In this document: in pieces, positions 11,603-24,312 of the stretch
How positions within the stretch are numbered: position 1 is the first letter of the stretch
How the letters are laid out: each line of letters opens with the position of its first letter
Assembly: GCA_023313575.1 (NCBI GenBank)
Contig: JAJTTP010000005.1
Location: 868,001 to 932,000, forward strand
Origin: Eutypella sp. D-1
Lineage: Eukaryota; Ascomycota; Sordariomycetes; Xylariales; Diatrypaceae
Direction: 5' to 3'
Length of the DNA stretch: 64,000 bases
Program-made: the position numbers and the translations under genes
The notes under the pieces: generated by a model
Database searches by the model: none
The model's input: the letters and a program-made list of their open reading frames with translations, nothing else
Told to the model about the DNA's origin: nothing

Positions 11603-14029
11603 ATGAACTTTCTAAAGTCGGCGGTTGCCTCTGCCATCGCGCAGGGCCCTCCGTTCCCCTACAACTTCGGCGACAAGGTCGACGTCGACGCTTCTATCTG
11701 GACTCTCTACAATGGCACGCGACGCGAGGACGGATCCAACTGCAGCATATTCGCCTTCGATGCTGTCGCCAACAAGTCACGTTTACCGATAGCCAAGAAC
11801 GCGCTGAAGAAGTTACGTACAATGCGCCACCCGGGCGTCATCAAGGTGCTGGATACCGTCGAGACCGAAACTTATATCTACATCGCCACCGAACGTGTCG
11901 TACCTCTGCGCTGGAATGTAAGGAGAAAGAGCCTCACCCCAGAGACCATTAAATGGGGGTTATGTAGCGTTGCGCGCACCGTCAAGTTTATAAACGAGGA
12001 GGGTTCTTCCATCCACGGCAGCTTGCGTGTCGCCTCCATCTACACATCCGAGAGTGGTGAATGGAAATTGGGAGGGTTCGAAATACTGAGCAACGTCAAA
12101 GATGACGATGCTGTCATATACACCTATGGAAGCCTGGTGCCCGATTCGGGGAGATATACGCCACCAGAACTAGCGAGGTCTGGTTGGGATGCCATTAAGC
12201 GCACTCCCCATACCGCTGTGGACTCTTATAATTTTGGCACTTTGGTATTCGAGGTCTTCAATGGGGATTTCAACGGGGCCGATCAAGCTGGACAGACTAA
12301 GGGTATCCCGCCTAGTATGCACGCCAGTTATAAGCGCCTAGTGAACGCGAATCCTAAAGCGCGGATTACCGTCGGCGCGTTTCTCGAACAGGGCCGCAGG
12401 TCCGGCGCATTCTTCGACTCGGTCTTGATTAAGCTGACTGAGGGTATCGAGAATCTGGGTGTCAAGTCGGAGAGCGAGAAGGAGGAGTTCCTCGACGACC
12501 TCGACCAGCTCACCGATGACTTCCCCGAGGACTTCTTCAAGATGAAGGTCCTACCCGAGTTACTGAAGGCGGTTGAGTTCGGAGGAGGCGGGCCGAAGGC
12601 CTTCGGTGTCGTCATGAAGATCGCCACCAAGCTGTCCGATGACGACTTTACCGCGCGCGTGCAACCTGTAGTCATACGATTATTTGCGAACCCGGATCGC
12701 GCCATACGTGTCTGTCTATTGGACAACCTGCCACTAATGATCGACAGGCTACCACAGAAGGTAGTGAACGACAAGATATTCCCGCAGTTAGTATCAGGGT
12801 TCACGGATGTGGCGCCGGTGGTGCGGGAACAGACCCTGAAGTCGGTACTGGTCATCATCGGCAAGCTATCTGATCGGACTATCAACGGAGAGCTACTCAA
12901 GTACCTTGCCAGAACGGCCAATGATGAGCAGCCGGGTATCCGGACCAACACGACCATCTGCCTGGGCAAGATCGCCAAAAACCTAGGCACCTCCTCGCGA
13001 TCCAAGGTCCTCATCGCGGCCTTCACGCGGTCATTGCGCGATCCCTTCGTGCACGCGCGGAATGCCGCCCTCTTGGCCCTCGCGGCGACCTCTGAGCACT
13101 TCAGCGACGAGGACTGTGCGTCCCGTATCCTGCCCGTCATGTGCCCCTCGCTGCTCGACAAGGAGAAGCTCGTGCGCGATCAGGCCAGCAAAGCTATCGA
13201 CGTCTATCTGCAGAAGATCCGCGTCGCCGCCTCCGCCATGCCCGACTCCGTCCTCCCGCCCCCGTCGCAGGCCAACGAGGCCGGCGGCCAGCAGCCGCGC
13301 ATGAGCACCCCCCAGCCCAGTAACAATGCCAGCAGTCAGGCCGCCGCCTGGGCTGGCTGGGCTATTTCGTCGTTTACGAACCAGCTGTCCACTGCCGCCG
13401 GGCAAATCCAGGCCGGTTCCAGCAACGGCACCCCAGCGGCCACTCCTACCATCTCGCCGTCCGCGACCGGTCCGTCCGCACCTCCCAGCATGTCCTCAGC
13501 CTCGGCACTACACCGGCAAGCTGTGAAGTCCCCGCAGCCTCCGGCGTCCATGTCGCGTTCCTCGTCAGCGACGGCAGCTGCGTTCCTGCAGGGCGCAGAC
13601 GCGGGCCCCGAAGATGCCGGCGACGAGGACTTCGCGGACGCCTGGGGTGAGATGGGAGACATGGACGACGACGACACCACCAACAACAACAGCGGGGCCG
13701 ATGCCTGGGACGCCCCCAACAACTCGCCACCGCCTACGACTTCCCCCGCCGCCTCCCGGAACGGGCAGGGCGCGGCAGCCAAGGCTTCGCCGGCCCCCTT
13801 CGATGACGGCTCCGAGCCCGACTTCGCGGGCTGGCTGGCGGCTCAGGCGCAGAAGAAAAATTCCACTAGCAAACCGTTACCCAAGGGTCTGGCAAAGTCG
13901 TCGGCCAAGAAGCCATTAGGTAGTAGCGGCGGCGCACCGGCGAAGAAGGCCGTGCCCGCGCCGAAGAAGAAGATCGATATGAAGCCCAAGGAGTCGGCGG
14001 ATGATGACGGCTGGGGAGACGGGTGGTGA
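11603..14029 (+). CDS. cex1: Cex1/SCYL1-type pseudokinase with HEAT repeats
   Basis: Single-exon gene for 808 residues. The frame extends upstream through a GTG codon at 11552, but the ATG at 11603 (MNFLKSAVASAI) is the family start. Residues about 20-290 form a degenerate protein-kinase fold: there is no VAIK lysine, HRD or DFG motif, so it should be catalytically dead. Residues about 310-560 carry HEAT-type helical repeats. The C-terminal third is low complexity (Ser/Pro/Ala, then Lys-rich) and ends in DDDGWGDGW. Yeast Cex1 helps move aminoacylated tRNA from the nuclear pore to the translation machinery; animal SCYL1 acts in COPI traffic. Either role is inferred from the family. It lies tail to tail with lst8, about 1 kb apart. 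Confidence 0.92.
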   Translation: MNFLKSAVASAIAQGPPFPYNFGDKVDVDASIWTLYNGTRREDGSNCSIFAFDAVANKSRLPIAKNALKKLRTMRHPGVIKVLDTVETETYIYIATERVVPLRWNVRRKSLTPETIKWGLCSVARTVKFINEEGSSIHGSLRVASIYTSESGEWKLGGFEILSNVKDDDAVIYTYGSLVPDSGRYTPPELARSGWDAIKRTPHTAVDSYNFGTLVFEVFNGDFNGADQAGQTKGIPPSMHASYKRLVNANPKARITVGAFLEQGRRSGAFFDSVLIKLTEGIENLGVKSESEKEEFLDDLDQLTDDFPEDFFKMKVLPELLKAVEFGGGGPKAFGVVMKIATKLSDDDFTARVQPVVIRLFANPDRAIRVCLLDNLPLMIDRLPQKVVNDKIFPQLVSGFTDVAPVVREQTLKSVLVIIGKLSDRTINGELLKYLARTANDEQPGIRTNTTICLGKIAKNLGTSSRSKVLIAAFTRSLRDPFVHARNAALLALAATSEHFSDEDCASRILPVMCPSLLDKEKLVRDQASKAIDVYLQKIRVAASAMPDSVLPPPSQANEAGGQQPRMSTPQPSNNASSQAAAWAGWAISSFTNQLSTAAGQIQAGSSNGTPAATPTISPSATGPSAPPSMSSASALHRQAVKSPQPPASMSRSSSATAAAFLQGADAGPEDAGDEDFADAWGEMGDMDDDDTTNNNSGADAWDAPNNSPPPTTSPAASRNGQGAAAKASPAPFDDGSEPDFAGWLAAQAQKKNSTSKPLPKGLAKSSAKKPLGSSGGAPAKKAVPAPKKKIDMKPKESADDDGWGDGW

Positions 14030-15095
14030 GGTGGTAAAAATATAAGACTTTGTATATCTGGCCATATCTGGATCATCCCGCATCCTCTTCTCCCCCGGTG
14101 AGGCTGATAGGCAAGGATCAGGAGGCTGGAAAGTGCATGGATGGGATATGGCAAGGGCTGATTCCGAGTCTATAGGAAGGTAGCCCACGGCGTGTGGACA
14201 GGCGGCGTGTCTACTATATCACTGCGCGGTACACAACCGGGTCGGGTCGATGGGTAGGCGGTGTGGGAAGGAGGGGGATAAGCAAGCCATCGAAACCAAA
14301 GCAAGGCGTTCTCGGAGTCTTTTTTTTTGTTCTGCCTTGGGACACCGGATGGGATGTCTTGAACTGGAACCTCTATAATTTCCCGTTGCTCTCCAACGTG
14401 TGGAATGGATGAATATGTTGTCATATTACGGTTAACGCTTTTACACACACATACACACACACATATATGTGTACACATTATATACATTATATAATTCACC
14501 GCATAGTCGATCATCCATGCTACACCCGGTGCAAAATATGCACGCGGATTCTGATCAGCAAGCCCCCGTTTACGTTCACGCGATTCTGTCTTATCGAAAC
14601 GAGTTCCTCTTGAATTATATATGTTTGTTATTCTCACCATCCCACCCATTGGGGTTCAAAAAAAAAAAACAATGACAAAGCTAAAACGCCAGAGGCATAT
14701 GTTTCGCGGAAAAGTATGGAAAAGCAAATGGCATGAATAGCATATCAAAGCTTGAGAACAGTCGAAATGCAAGATATTATGCCCATGCATCATATAGCCG
14801 AACCCGGGAAACGAAAGACCTTTGGACCCCTTTCCCCCCATTCGCGCCCACCTCCAACCCTGTCTACCTCATTTCCGCCGTTTACGCCGCCGCTGACATA
14901 GTAAGATCCATGGAAAGAAGAAGAGAGAAAAATGACTGGCCATTTTTCAAACGTGAGAAAGATTAATTCAGCTCGAGAGAAGGGAGAGGGAAAAGAAAAC
15001 CTTCCCTTCCCTGATCAGATGAGCGGAAAACAAAGGGGGCTATTCGGCTACCAAGTAACCACCTGTCTACCCTATACCCCCATTTTGATATGGCT
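14030..15095. other. Shared 3' flank of cex1 and lst8
   Basis: Convergent intergenic space. It contains a short CA/TA microsatellite (about 14444-14490), a 10-base A run near 14660, and no supported gene. Confidence 0.45.
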
Positions 15096-16409
15096 CTACC
15101 TAGCCTCGGAGTAGTCATTGAGGGCGACGCAGACGGCGCCGCGGTGGTGGCCGTTGTACTGGCGGATGACCTGCTGACTGTGCAGCTCCCAGAGGCGGGC
15201 GTAGTGGTCGCTGCAGGCCGTGACGAGGTACGCGCTGTCGGCGCTAAAGGCGCAGTCCCAGACCCAGCGCTGGTGGCCCTGGAGGGTCGCCTCCAGAGGG
15301 AACGGGCGCCCCGTGCCGCCCATCATGCTGCCACCGCCAACGCCGCCGCTGCCGCTGCCGCCGAAGGCCCCGAATCCCGTAACCCCCGGCTCGCCGCCGT
15401 TGCTATTATTGGTGTTGAAGCCGCTGACGACGGAGGGGATGGGGTTCGCGCGGGCGGGGCTGTCGTCGGTATTGGCGGACGAGTCGGTGCTGCCGGCGGC
15501 GGACTCCGGGTCAACGTCGACCTCCCAGATCTTGGCGGTGTGGTCCGCGCTGCAGGTCGCGAGCTTCTTGACGTCGGGCGAGAGCAGGATTCGCGTGATG
15601 TACTCCTTGTGGGCGGCGAACTGGGTCACGGGGAGCAGCTGGGTGCGCTCGTAGGTCTGGATCAGGGACCAGACGAATACGTTTCCCTGTTAAGGTTCGA
15701 GGTTTAACGCGTTAGCGGGCATTCTTGGAGCTATTTGGGGGATGGGATGGGATGGGATGAGATGGGATGGGATAGAATTGACGTACGGCATTGTTGGCGG
15801 CGCAAAGCAGAGATCCGTCGCTAGCCACGGTGACGCTAGAGACGGAGACGTCCTCCTCGGGGATGAGCTGGTGGGAGCAGTTATTCTCGGCGAGATCCCA
15901 GACGCGGACGCTGCCGCCACGGTCGCAGCTGATAATCTCGCCCTGGTTGGGATGAATGACGACGTCGTTGGCGGGGCTGCCGTGGTTGTAGCTGCGCTGG
16001 ACAGTGCCGCTACGGGTCTCCCAGATCTTGACGGTGCCGTCCTCGCTCGAGGTGACCATCCACTTGCCCTCGCAGTGGAAAGCGACGCCGGTGATGTTGC
16101 CGGTGTGACCCTCGAAGGTCATCAGCGGGTTCGGGTTCGTCGACTTCACATCGAAGAGCTTCACCGTGTGGTGTCCGGCGGCGGCCAGGAAGCGCTTGTC
16201 GGGGGAGATGCACAGCCGGTTCACCTGCGAGTCCGGATGTTGGATGGTCCGCGAGCAGATTCCCGAGAGCGCCTCCCAGAACCGGATTGTGTGGTCGTAA
16301 CCGGCTATTTATATAGAAGGACGGTGTGTTAGATGCTTTTGGGCTTTCCTTTACCTCCTTCTTCTTCTCTTATTCATTAAAACGTACCTGTGCACAGAAT
16401 GACGGACAT
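15096..16409 (-). CDS. lst8: Lst8, WD40 subunit of TOR complexes
   Basis: Minus-strand exons 16388-16409, 15787-16304 and 15096-15686 give 376 residues. The first exon codes only MSVILCTA; the joins restore CTAGYDHTIRFWEALSG and CAANNAGNVFVWS. The near-verbatim YDHTIRFWEA..SGICSRTIQHPDSQVN opening and seven WD repeats mark Lst8/GbetaL, which binds and stabilises the Tor kinase domain in TORC1 and TORC2. It is longer than usual (about 300-330): a Ser/Asn/Gly-rich insert of about 50 residues sits between the repeat ending AKIWEVDVD and the last one starting ATLQGHQRWVWDC. Intron 2 (15687-15786) holds a GGGAT repeat on the plus strand. Confidence 0.95.
15736..15774 (+). repeat. GGGAT microsatellite in lst8 intron 2
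   Basis: Six runs of three or more G separated mostly by AT (GGGGG-AT-GGG-AT-GGG-AT-GGG..., then two more after GAGAT). The sequence fits a G-quadruplex pattern on the plus strand; the lst8 transcript would carry the C-rich complement. Confidence 0.85.
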
Positions 16410-19400
16410 CTTGCTTCGATTATCGCAGTTACCGGCCCATTTCAATACAAGTCGAAGAGTTTATTCTTCTAATCTAGTTTCAAGATCAGGGAGCAATGTG
16501 TATAATATAGTAATATAGTAGATTGGTAGGTTGGTGGATGCAGTGGCTGTCCAGAGGTTAGGTTACTTGTTGATGTTGTAGGTGATAAGGGATAGATTAA
16601 GTCCTAGGTTAAGTGATAGGTGACGATCACAAGTAATTAGGTAGTCTAAGCTCCAGTGCTCCAGGGCTCAAGCTTATCAAGATAAGATAGATATAGCTGT
16701 TATCAAAAAGATCCACTATTGATGTCAGAACTAGTTATTCATTGATGCATTATTTGGTTAATATTATAATGTTTGCCTTTTCCATCATTACTAAGTGCAT
16801 ATTGGCATATCAGGATTAATATTGATATATTTCTTCGTATCTGTCACTCTCAACGTCGAGGTCTGGAATCGTACTTGCAATTCTTCATTTATTTGTCTCT
16901 TTCCCTAATGATTCTCTGTTCCCTCGCGCTTGATACTATTGTGGCGTTGAGCAACGTATTAGAATTGTCATTATCCCGGTTTGGCTGTCGTTATAGCTAG
17001 TGGTAGGATTTCTCACGATACGACGGCTGCCGGCATCGGGAATATTCCCCTTCAAGACTGCATAGTCTTCGCGATCGCTCCTCGCGAGTGGGAGACGAGC
17101 TGCTTCGCTTTCTTTTCCCTTTGAAAATCTCCATCTACACAGCATCCTGCCAGGGACGCCGAAGAGCTTCGTGCTCATCTTGGCCGCAGCGGCAGCATGT
17201 GTCCAGGATTTGCGGGCTTCTCAACCCGATCTACTGTTACGCTGCAGATGTTACCTGTCACTCCAAGTCCACCAGCTCCTCGGCACCGGCGGTGCCAATC
17301 ACCACGTCCCGACGCACCAGGCAAGCCGCCAGCCGTGATCGTGCCAGAACTTGGGATTTCCGGATGTGATAGGTCACGCGATCTAGCGATTCGGCGGGTT
17401 TGGCCAATCAGAGCTTTTCAGATTATGAGCACAGACATCGCCATGCGGAATTATTCTAGAACTGCCACTGCGGAAGAGAGATCGGAGCTTGCTCTGTAAG
17501 AGAAATAATATGCGTCGAGTCCATTTACCCGCCCGCTACGATCAGTCCATGCGGTCACAGGGCCGGGTCACACAATCCTCCTAGGTTCGAGCATCTAACA
17601 CACACTGAATAATAGGTAATCATCGTGCAAAACATGAAATTGAATACGATGGAACTGAGTACCTCGTGAATCCAAAGAGAACCTGCTCGTATTTAAGAAT
17701 TAAACATATCGCCGCGTGGCTAGCTCGTGGAGTGCACGCACTCTCCATCCCATGGCCAAAGAATCCCAAGGTATGGTCATCACACTTCAGTTATTCCCCC
17801 TCACCCTCCAGCCAAAGCCAGGCCTAATCCCCACGTCAATCCGCTCCCTGTCGGGTCTGGGAAGCATCTTCCGAACCCCGATCTAGCTGCTCCTCTGGGA
17901 CTGCGTACTCCCTCCGTATCCAGATGCATTCACCGACCGATTGTTCTGGTAATAGATATTGTCGCTATGGTCATGGTTGCTATTGGTGCAAGGCTTCTTG
18001 TATGTCCCAGTTCCTTTACATGTTCGACATTTTGAGCATCTGTTATAATAATTTAGTTCAATTCATCTCAAGTTTGCACCATCTAAGTCGCTTACAGTCG
18101 TATGCTGCCTTGACATGTAGGGCAGGTTTCAATAGTCATCCCATCGCTAAGTGCAGGGCAGAACTGTAGAGTGTGACTGGTCGCGGCCTGTGCCATATTG
18201 GTGGTTTGGATTGCTACTTTTGGTCTTCGGTGCGCTGTTATTGTCGAGCAATCCTTCCCGGGTTTCTTAGGGGGGAGACTCCATACTTATACCATGACTA
18301 CAGATCCTTCCGGCTTCTCTTTGCAGCTCATAGACGGGCAGTAGCCCTATACCCATTATCGTCGTTCGCGTACCTTTGGGTTGTTATCCGCTTGCCATTA
18401 TGACACTGAGTCTACACTGCTTCCCCGATGAGAACAGCACAAGACATATCACAGGTTGGGCATAACCATGAGGCCCGACGGCTGATCACACGCCTCGCCA
18501 TGCGGGGAAAAAGAAGGCAACCTTTGACATTGGCATCTCAGTGGATGATCGGATCCCGATCCCGGCCAGTTACGATGATGATGATGCCGTTCTCATCCGA
18601 CGGCTGTATTACTCGCCATGAACACGGAAGGCGTCACAAACAAGATGTTCTTCGAAGTAGAAATTGGCCCGGTACCATATATAGTGCACAGGCTTCCGAT
18701 CCTTGGCCGCGAGATCGGGCAGGGCTCAGGTAGACAGACCTAGTTCCTCCTTCCCGTAGCCGACTTGCCCTTCGGGCTCCGTTGACGAAGGGGTTTCGAG
18801 AAATTAAGAGTTGCGAAAAAAAAGAAAAAGCCCCTACCGATCATGCGGTGACCCCCTCGCCGCAAAAGGCGCCGATCCGCGCCTTGGAAAAAGAAATCCC
18901 TATGCGTAACGGCTGCCTGCAGATGTCCCGATGCGCCGATTCGACCGGAGTTTGTTAAGCATTGTCCTATGGCGACACGTATCTTGTGTTGCCAGACAAT
19001 TAAGTTGAAGGTGTTTGGATGAAAGAAGCGAAAGGGGCCCCTGACCCTAGTCCTTATCGATGGTGGTGGTCTGGTCGCGTATGAAGTGCCGTCTGGATGG
19101 AAACCGGGCCGCCACCAGATCCGCTAGCCAGGACACATTTAGCATAGTCTTCGAGAATGGTAAGCCGCATTTTTAATTCGAATCGAATCACTTTCCTACA
19201 ATTTCGCAGAATATGAAATTTGTGTCCTAATACATCGGTCGGGAGCCGGAGCCCACATCGGCAGTGCGATAGCTCCGAGAGACAAGGTAGTCCCGTGTCA
19301 TTATCTCAGCCTAGGAGGTGTGGCGCCAAAGGTAGCCGACACACAGGTTCGTACGCCGAAAGACGACATGGATGATGGATTCGTGCGACGGCAATACTAC

Positions 19401-22400
19401 CAAAAGCTCGAGTTTGGTGTATCCTATCAACCCGAGCCTTCTTCTCTACTGATACCATCCTACAACTATATCACGAGTGGACTCACCGCTCTCTTGAATC
19501 TCCTATGGTCAGCATCGTGGTCTTCATAGCGAGGCTTTCTGCAGCTACCCCGACCAGCGGTTTCTTCCTTCCAGCATCACGACTCTCATGCCCCGTCGAA
19601 ATAAAGTAGGGTTTCACTGTGCCCCTTTTCGGAGGCAGAACATCCGGAGCCAGCCAATCATCGATATCGGGCATCGCTCCGCAGTCACGAGATGCATCGT
19701 TGTCATGACGTCAAGGGGTATTCTAGCTACCAAACCCCAACCCGATGAATCGGTCACGTTGGTGCCGTACTGTGAAACGGCAAGTCGAGCTTTATGTATC
19801 AAGAGACCGCAGGAACTTCTTAAGAATGGGAAGTCAGGTGAGCCAGAAGTCAGCGTGCTCACGATTGGTCGAAAATACCCAATGCGCTAATATTGCTATT
19901 TGGCAGCACGGGTGGACCAACTCACCCTGGCCTAGTCCATGATGTTGTCGCAATCAAGTCTTGTCTGGCCAATTGTTCGGTCATCAGCGTACGATATATT
20001 GCCCCTTTATCTATGCTCGAAGCGGTTTGTGCTGTGTTGATTCGCGACGTCTAACTTCTCAGCTCCCAATATACACATGCCGTGCCCTGGTAGTCAAACG
20101 CTTATTCGTCCGGGACCATTGGGCCGAGATCGTGACTTCTTATTTGATGTGAATATTCCCCGAAAGGCGGAACCCAGACCCATCTGACTATACAGGCCAT
20201 CGTGATCCCGACTTGCATACAATGCGGCTATCTGTACGCCCGTCCATATATCCCTCCCGGTGCTCCGGGCCAGTTCCAGTTACGGGTCATCCTGGCCATA
20301 TCAAACCACTTTACGCAGGCACCAACGACAACTTCCGTTACCACTTCATCATTGCATAATCGTCTGTTCCGGGAGCGTCGGGACCTTCAAGCAACATTTC
20401 CTTGACAAATGCACCACATTCAGAATGATAAGGCGGTAGAACCCCAAATGATCAATGAGTGGAAATCGAGCCACAAGCCATGGTCAGATAAGCAGTCAAG
20501 ATAAGTATTAGGCTCGCAAGTTTATACTCCCCGATGACCCCCAACCCCCAAATTCAGGCCTCATAAGCCGCCAAGACCGACAAGGCTCAATACTTGGTCG
20601 AGGCTGGCGCGGTTCCCTATCGATGGGTCAGTCAGTTGGGATACATCGTGTCCCGTGCGTGAACCGCGATCTGCTAGATGGGTGTGTGGGCAGGCAGCCA
20701 CCTTCCATAATAGGTATGAGAAAATGGTACGTGTATCTTCACGACAGACACTGTTTAACTGTCAAGCGGCCCCATGAACCACATTTTCCTTCCCTACGGA
20801 CCACCACATACCCCCAGCTCCCCTCGGGGTTATACTCACCCGCAAAAATTTGAATCCCAGCCTACTGCCCACGGGGTTGTTGCCCCGTTCTTCGCAAGTT
20901 CGCATCGTGTGGGTTCGTAGTAGTAAGAGACAGAATGTTTCCACCTTACTATGTTTTAGTGACCAACTCCTCTTTTCTTCCATTGAGCGCTCCGCAGCCT
21001 ATTTCCGAAAGCCAGCTCGCCCTTGTTTACGAGTTCACGAGATCCGCCTAGTTGGTGTGCCCCCTTATTAATAGCAGAATTACGTAAAGACAGACCGGGC
21101 TGATGTTCATACTGTAGGAACTGCTACACCTACTTCCGTGGTGGTTAGTGTTGCGAATGGGTCAGACAAGATTGCAAATAAGCCTGAGGACGGCTGCATC
21201 AGGTGAAGGGAAACTAATATCCGTCCTCATGGTAATTACGGCATATCCTCATAACAGCTTCACCGAGCATATGGGTGGCCTAGAAAGGAACGATAATTAT
21301 GTCCTGAGAGAAAACAAAATACCTGGATGCGGCCGTCGAATCTCGTCCTCCTATCTACACTGTGATTCTGACAAAGGTTAAGCTAAGTCGACAATGGGCT
21401 CGTTTTTACAACAACTCGGCCCATATCGTCGGCCCCGAATTTGAATCTGCATATGAAAAGGAAGTCCCCGGATCATCATCACCTACGGGGCATCAACCTG
21501 GTTCAGCTGTTTATCGCGTGGTAATTGGAATCCACCCGACGGGTGGCCATTGAGGCGATACTGATTTCCATTCCGGGGTACGGAGCAGAGGGCAAGCTCC
21601 ACGGGTCCGAAGAATCTGTAGGGTCTCGCATGAAATCCATAAATCCCCAGACGGGGAAGTTCAAAATATCGTCATAGTGCGGTGCTATAGCAGAGGAGAC
21701 GCACCCACTCCGAAGCCACGATATCTTCTAGTTGCGGAGGAATTGTTCACCCTCGTCACCATGTGGCGACCGAGCCTGGCGCGTTTGAGAGTGACGTTGC
21801 ATCTTTCACGAACCCACGATACCAACGTACGATTCCCGATCACAGACTACCGTCCCAAGATCGTTTCTAAAGTTTTTTCTATCCAACTTTTTCCTTTTTT
21901 TTTTGGTGCCCGCTCATGCAGTTGGTTGATTACTCTCTGCGTGCAAGATTAATCCCCGATATTCATCTCTGAAACTTACATCAGCTGGCTAACTATTAGT
22001 CAACGGTTATCTAGCCAACTAACCAGCTGGTAAAGGAGCGCCGTTTCAGCACTAAACACGGTTTGACGCGGGATGGCTGAACCGACCTTTCTTGGCCTCT
22101 GTAAAGATCGTGAAAAATCTGAAAAGTGTGAACGGTTTGCTGTTTTCTCGTTGGCGGCTTACGACTTCGTGGGGCAGCCCCGTTCCCACCACACCCACCA
22201 TATCCTCCGTTATGATATCATCAGGACCACTTATCATTTGCAATTTTTCCCTTAACGCGCAACCGAGCGAAATCCTGGCTTGCTTAGTGTGACCGACTTG
22301 CACATAACCTCAGAACACATTACATACACAATTCGCGCGCGCTTTATGCTTATCTTAGACACCGCCGATCAGAAATCTCCTCGTGCAGATTCAGGGTCCT

Positions 22401-24312
22401 AATGGCGACCGGGTTTTCTCATGGGAAAGGGGTGCCAAGTTGCGAATCGGGATATTTATAATTGACACTTAAGATTGTAGTTAATACTACACCCTTGAGG
22501 AGTTCCGGCTTCTTATCGTGCGTAAGCGGTATGGGGTTTGCATACCTACGCATGTAATGGGACTATGGAACTGTGTGACATGATGATCTTCGTATTACGG
22601 ATCTGCCACAGTACTGGAAGATTGGGTCTTTGCCTGACCTTCTCCCTTGGCTCGCAGACTGCTTTTGAAACCGCAATGCGTATCTTGGCATTATATAAGA
22701 GAACCCCTTCCCGTGATTTATCACCCTCGTAGAATGCTTGATTACATCCTGATTCAAGTCCAAGTATGGTGTGCCGCACGTACTGCAGGCTCTCGGGATT
22801 TCCAGGATGGGATGCGGCACCGCCAGTCCTTGCCGCCGCCAAGGCGCCGGCTCGGCTGCTACCGCAACCGGCTTCGGCTCAGTAGGGGGGTTTTTTCTAA
22901 GGATCCGATTCCTTCCAAGAATGCTTGAATGGCTGAATGCCGTGCGCTTGCGTGCGCCGCATGCCGATTGATCACACGTTGCAGGGTCACGGCGGAAGAT
23001 CGGCCCTCCCTTATGCACAAAACGGTAACCCGAAAATCTCTGGGTGGGCTTGGCACATTCCCTTGAGAGATCCTTGAGAACTACATATGTGATATGCTAT
23101 AACTAGCCCTGTTACCTGCCTGCCCTGCCGTGGAGATTACTGTGGCCGGGCTGTTGGGAACGTTTTTCGGACGGGTGGGTGTCAGCTCAAGGTCAGCTCG
23201 AAGCCGGAGAGTCATTCTATGATGTCTCATTACTGCTCAGCGCAAAGTCTGCCCCCATTCGCTCGTCAGCCTAGCCCACTAGCTGAACAGAAGTGGGAGG
23301 AGGTGACGATAAATGTGGTGGTTAGGGCCTAACTTTCCCGCTTTTCTTGAGAACTTTTGTGGGAACGGAAAAATCACATTTTTCGCGGTGCCGACTCTTC
23401 AGCCTCTCACCTTGGCTCCCTTGCTTCGTTAAAGTCTTACTATGACCCATTGTATGATCCACAGGCCCACATGAGGCTCCATAGCGAACTCAAGGGGTGC
23501 CTGTCTGCCAAGTCTACGACCCGCTCACGATCGTCATAGGGCCCCGCTGAACCGTGCTTCCGGCTCCACTGCGGTCTCCCCTTTCCAGATGTCATAACGC
23601 CTTATCCTACAAGACTATGATGCTTGGCGTGAGCCACCGTTGACCGCATGTGAATATGGCAAATGATAATTGGAGCCTCAACATGATGAACAAAATTCTT
23701 GCCTGAATTTGACGATGTTGGATTTGCAAAATTTTCTATTTCTGGGAGTTATTGTTTTCTCCTATGCGTAACTAGTTTCAGGAACACGAGTCAATAGGCA
23801 AGATAGGCTTGGGCAAAAGACGCTCGAAATTTTTCAGAAGTGGTGGCAATTGAACTGTTCAGTAAAAGAGTCTGACAGCCTGGTGAACTTGCTTCACACC
23901 CTTTTCTCACGCTAACTCATGACACTGATAATAGCCCCGGAAACCCAGTCGCCAGGGTCATCCCTCAGGCCACACAAGTGGGATCTGCGTTTCCGTAAGG
24001 CCCCGCCGCAGTGGGCATTATGATGACATTGCTCGGTCCTTGCTCGGGGGTTGAATCCACACCGTGCCCCAGGACCCTTCGTTACTCGAGCAGAATCAGC
24101 AAGAGGCTCGGGCTTGGGATCTGGGTTACGATATAAACCACCCCGCGTTCCCCGGAATGGGATCTGAGATTACGCTTGTTTTACCCAGATTCACTCTCGC
24201 ACACTGAGCGGAATTATAGGGAGCTACTCACCATTGAATCACAGCAGGCAGTGTCAAGAATATAGTCAAGTGTGCAACAAGTCTCCCAAAGCGCGGCCAA
24301 CTCCAGGGCACC
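16410..24312. other. 7.9 kb gene-poor region
   Basis: Base composition is ordinary, yet no open frame shows a domain, family motif or credible exon chain. The longest frames are about 60-150 codons, and the 151-codon minus-strand frame at 22563-23018 has no recognisable features. I see no LTRs, terminal repeats or RNA genes. It may be decayed genic or repeat DNA, or long regulatory spacer. The last part is the promoter of the sugar porter. Confidence 0.45.
24132..24146 (+). promoter_or_regulatory. TATA box and CreA-like site upstream of sugar porter
   Basis: TATAAA lies at 24132-24137, about 175 bp before the start codon. CCCCGC occurs at 24141-24146 and again at 24001-24006; its complement GCGGGG fits the SYGGRG site of the carbon catabolite repressor CreA/CRE1. 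Such sites are common by chance, but two in the promoter of a sugar transporter are plausible. Confidence 0.4.

Noticed and set aside
12328..13161. 277-codon minus-strand open frame
   Set aside because: Lies fully inside cex1 on the other strand; Ser/Arg-rich composition is typical of an antisense shadow.
15090..15707. 205-codon plus-strand open frame
   Set aside because: Antisense shadow of lst8; Val/Ala/Gly-rich without motifs.
22563..23018. 151-codon minus-strand open frame in the gene desert
   Set aside because: No motif, no convincing splice partners, and similar-sized chance frames surround it.
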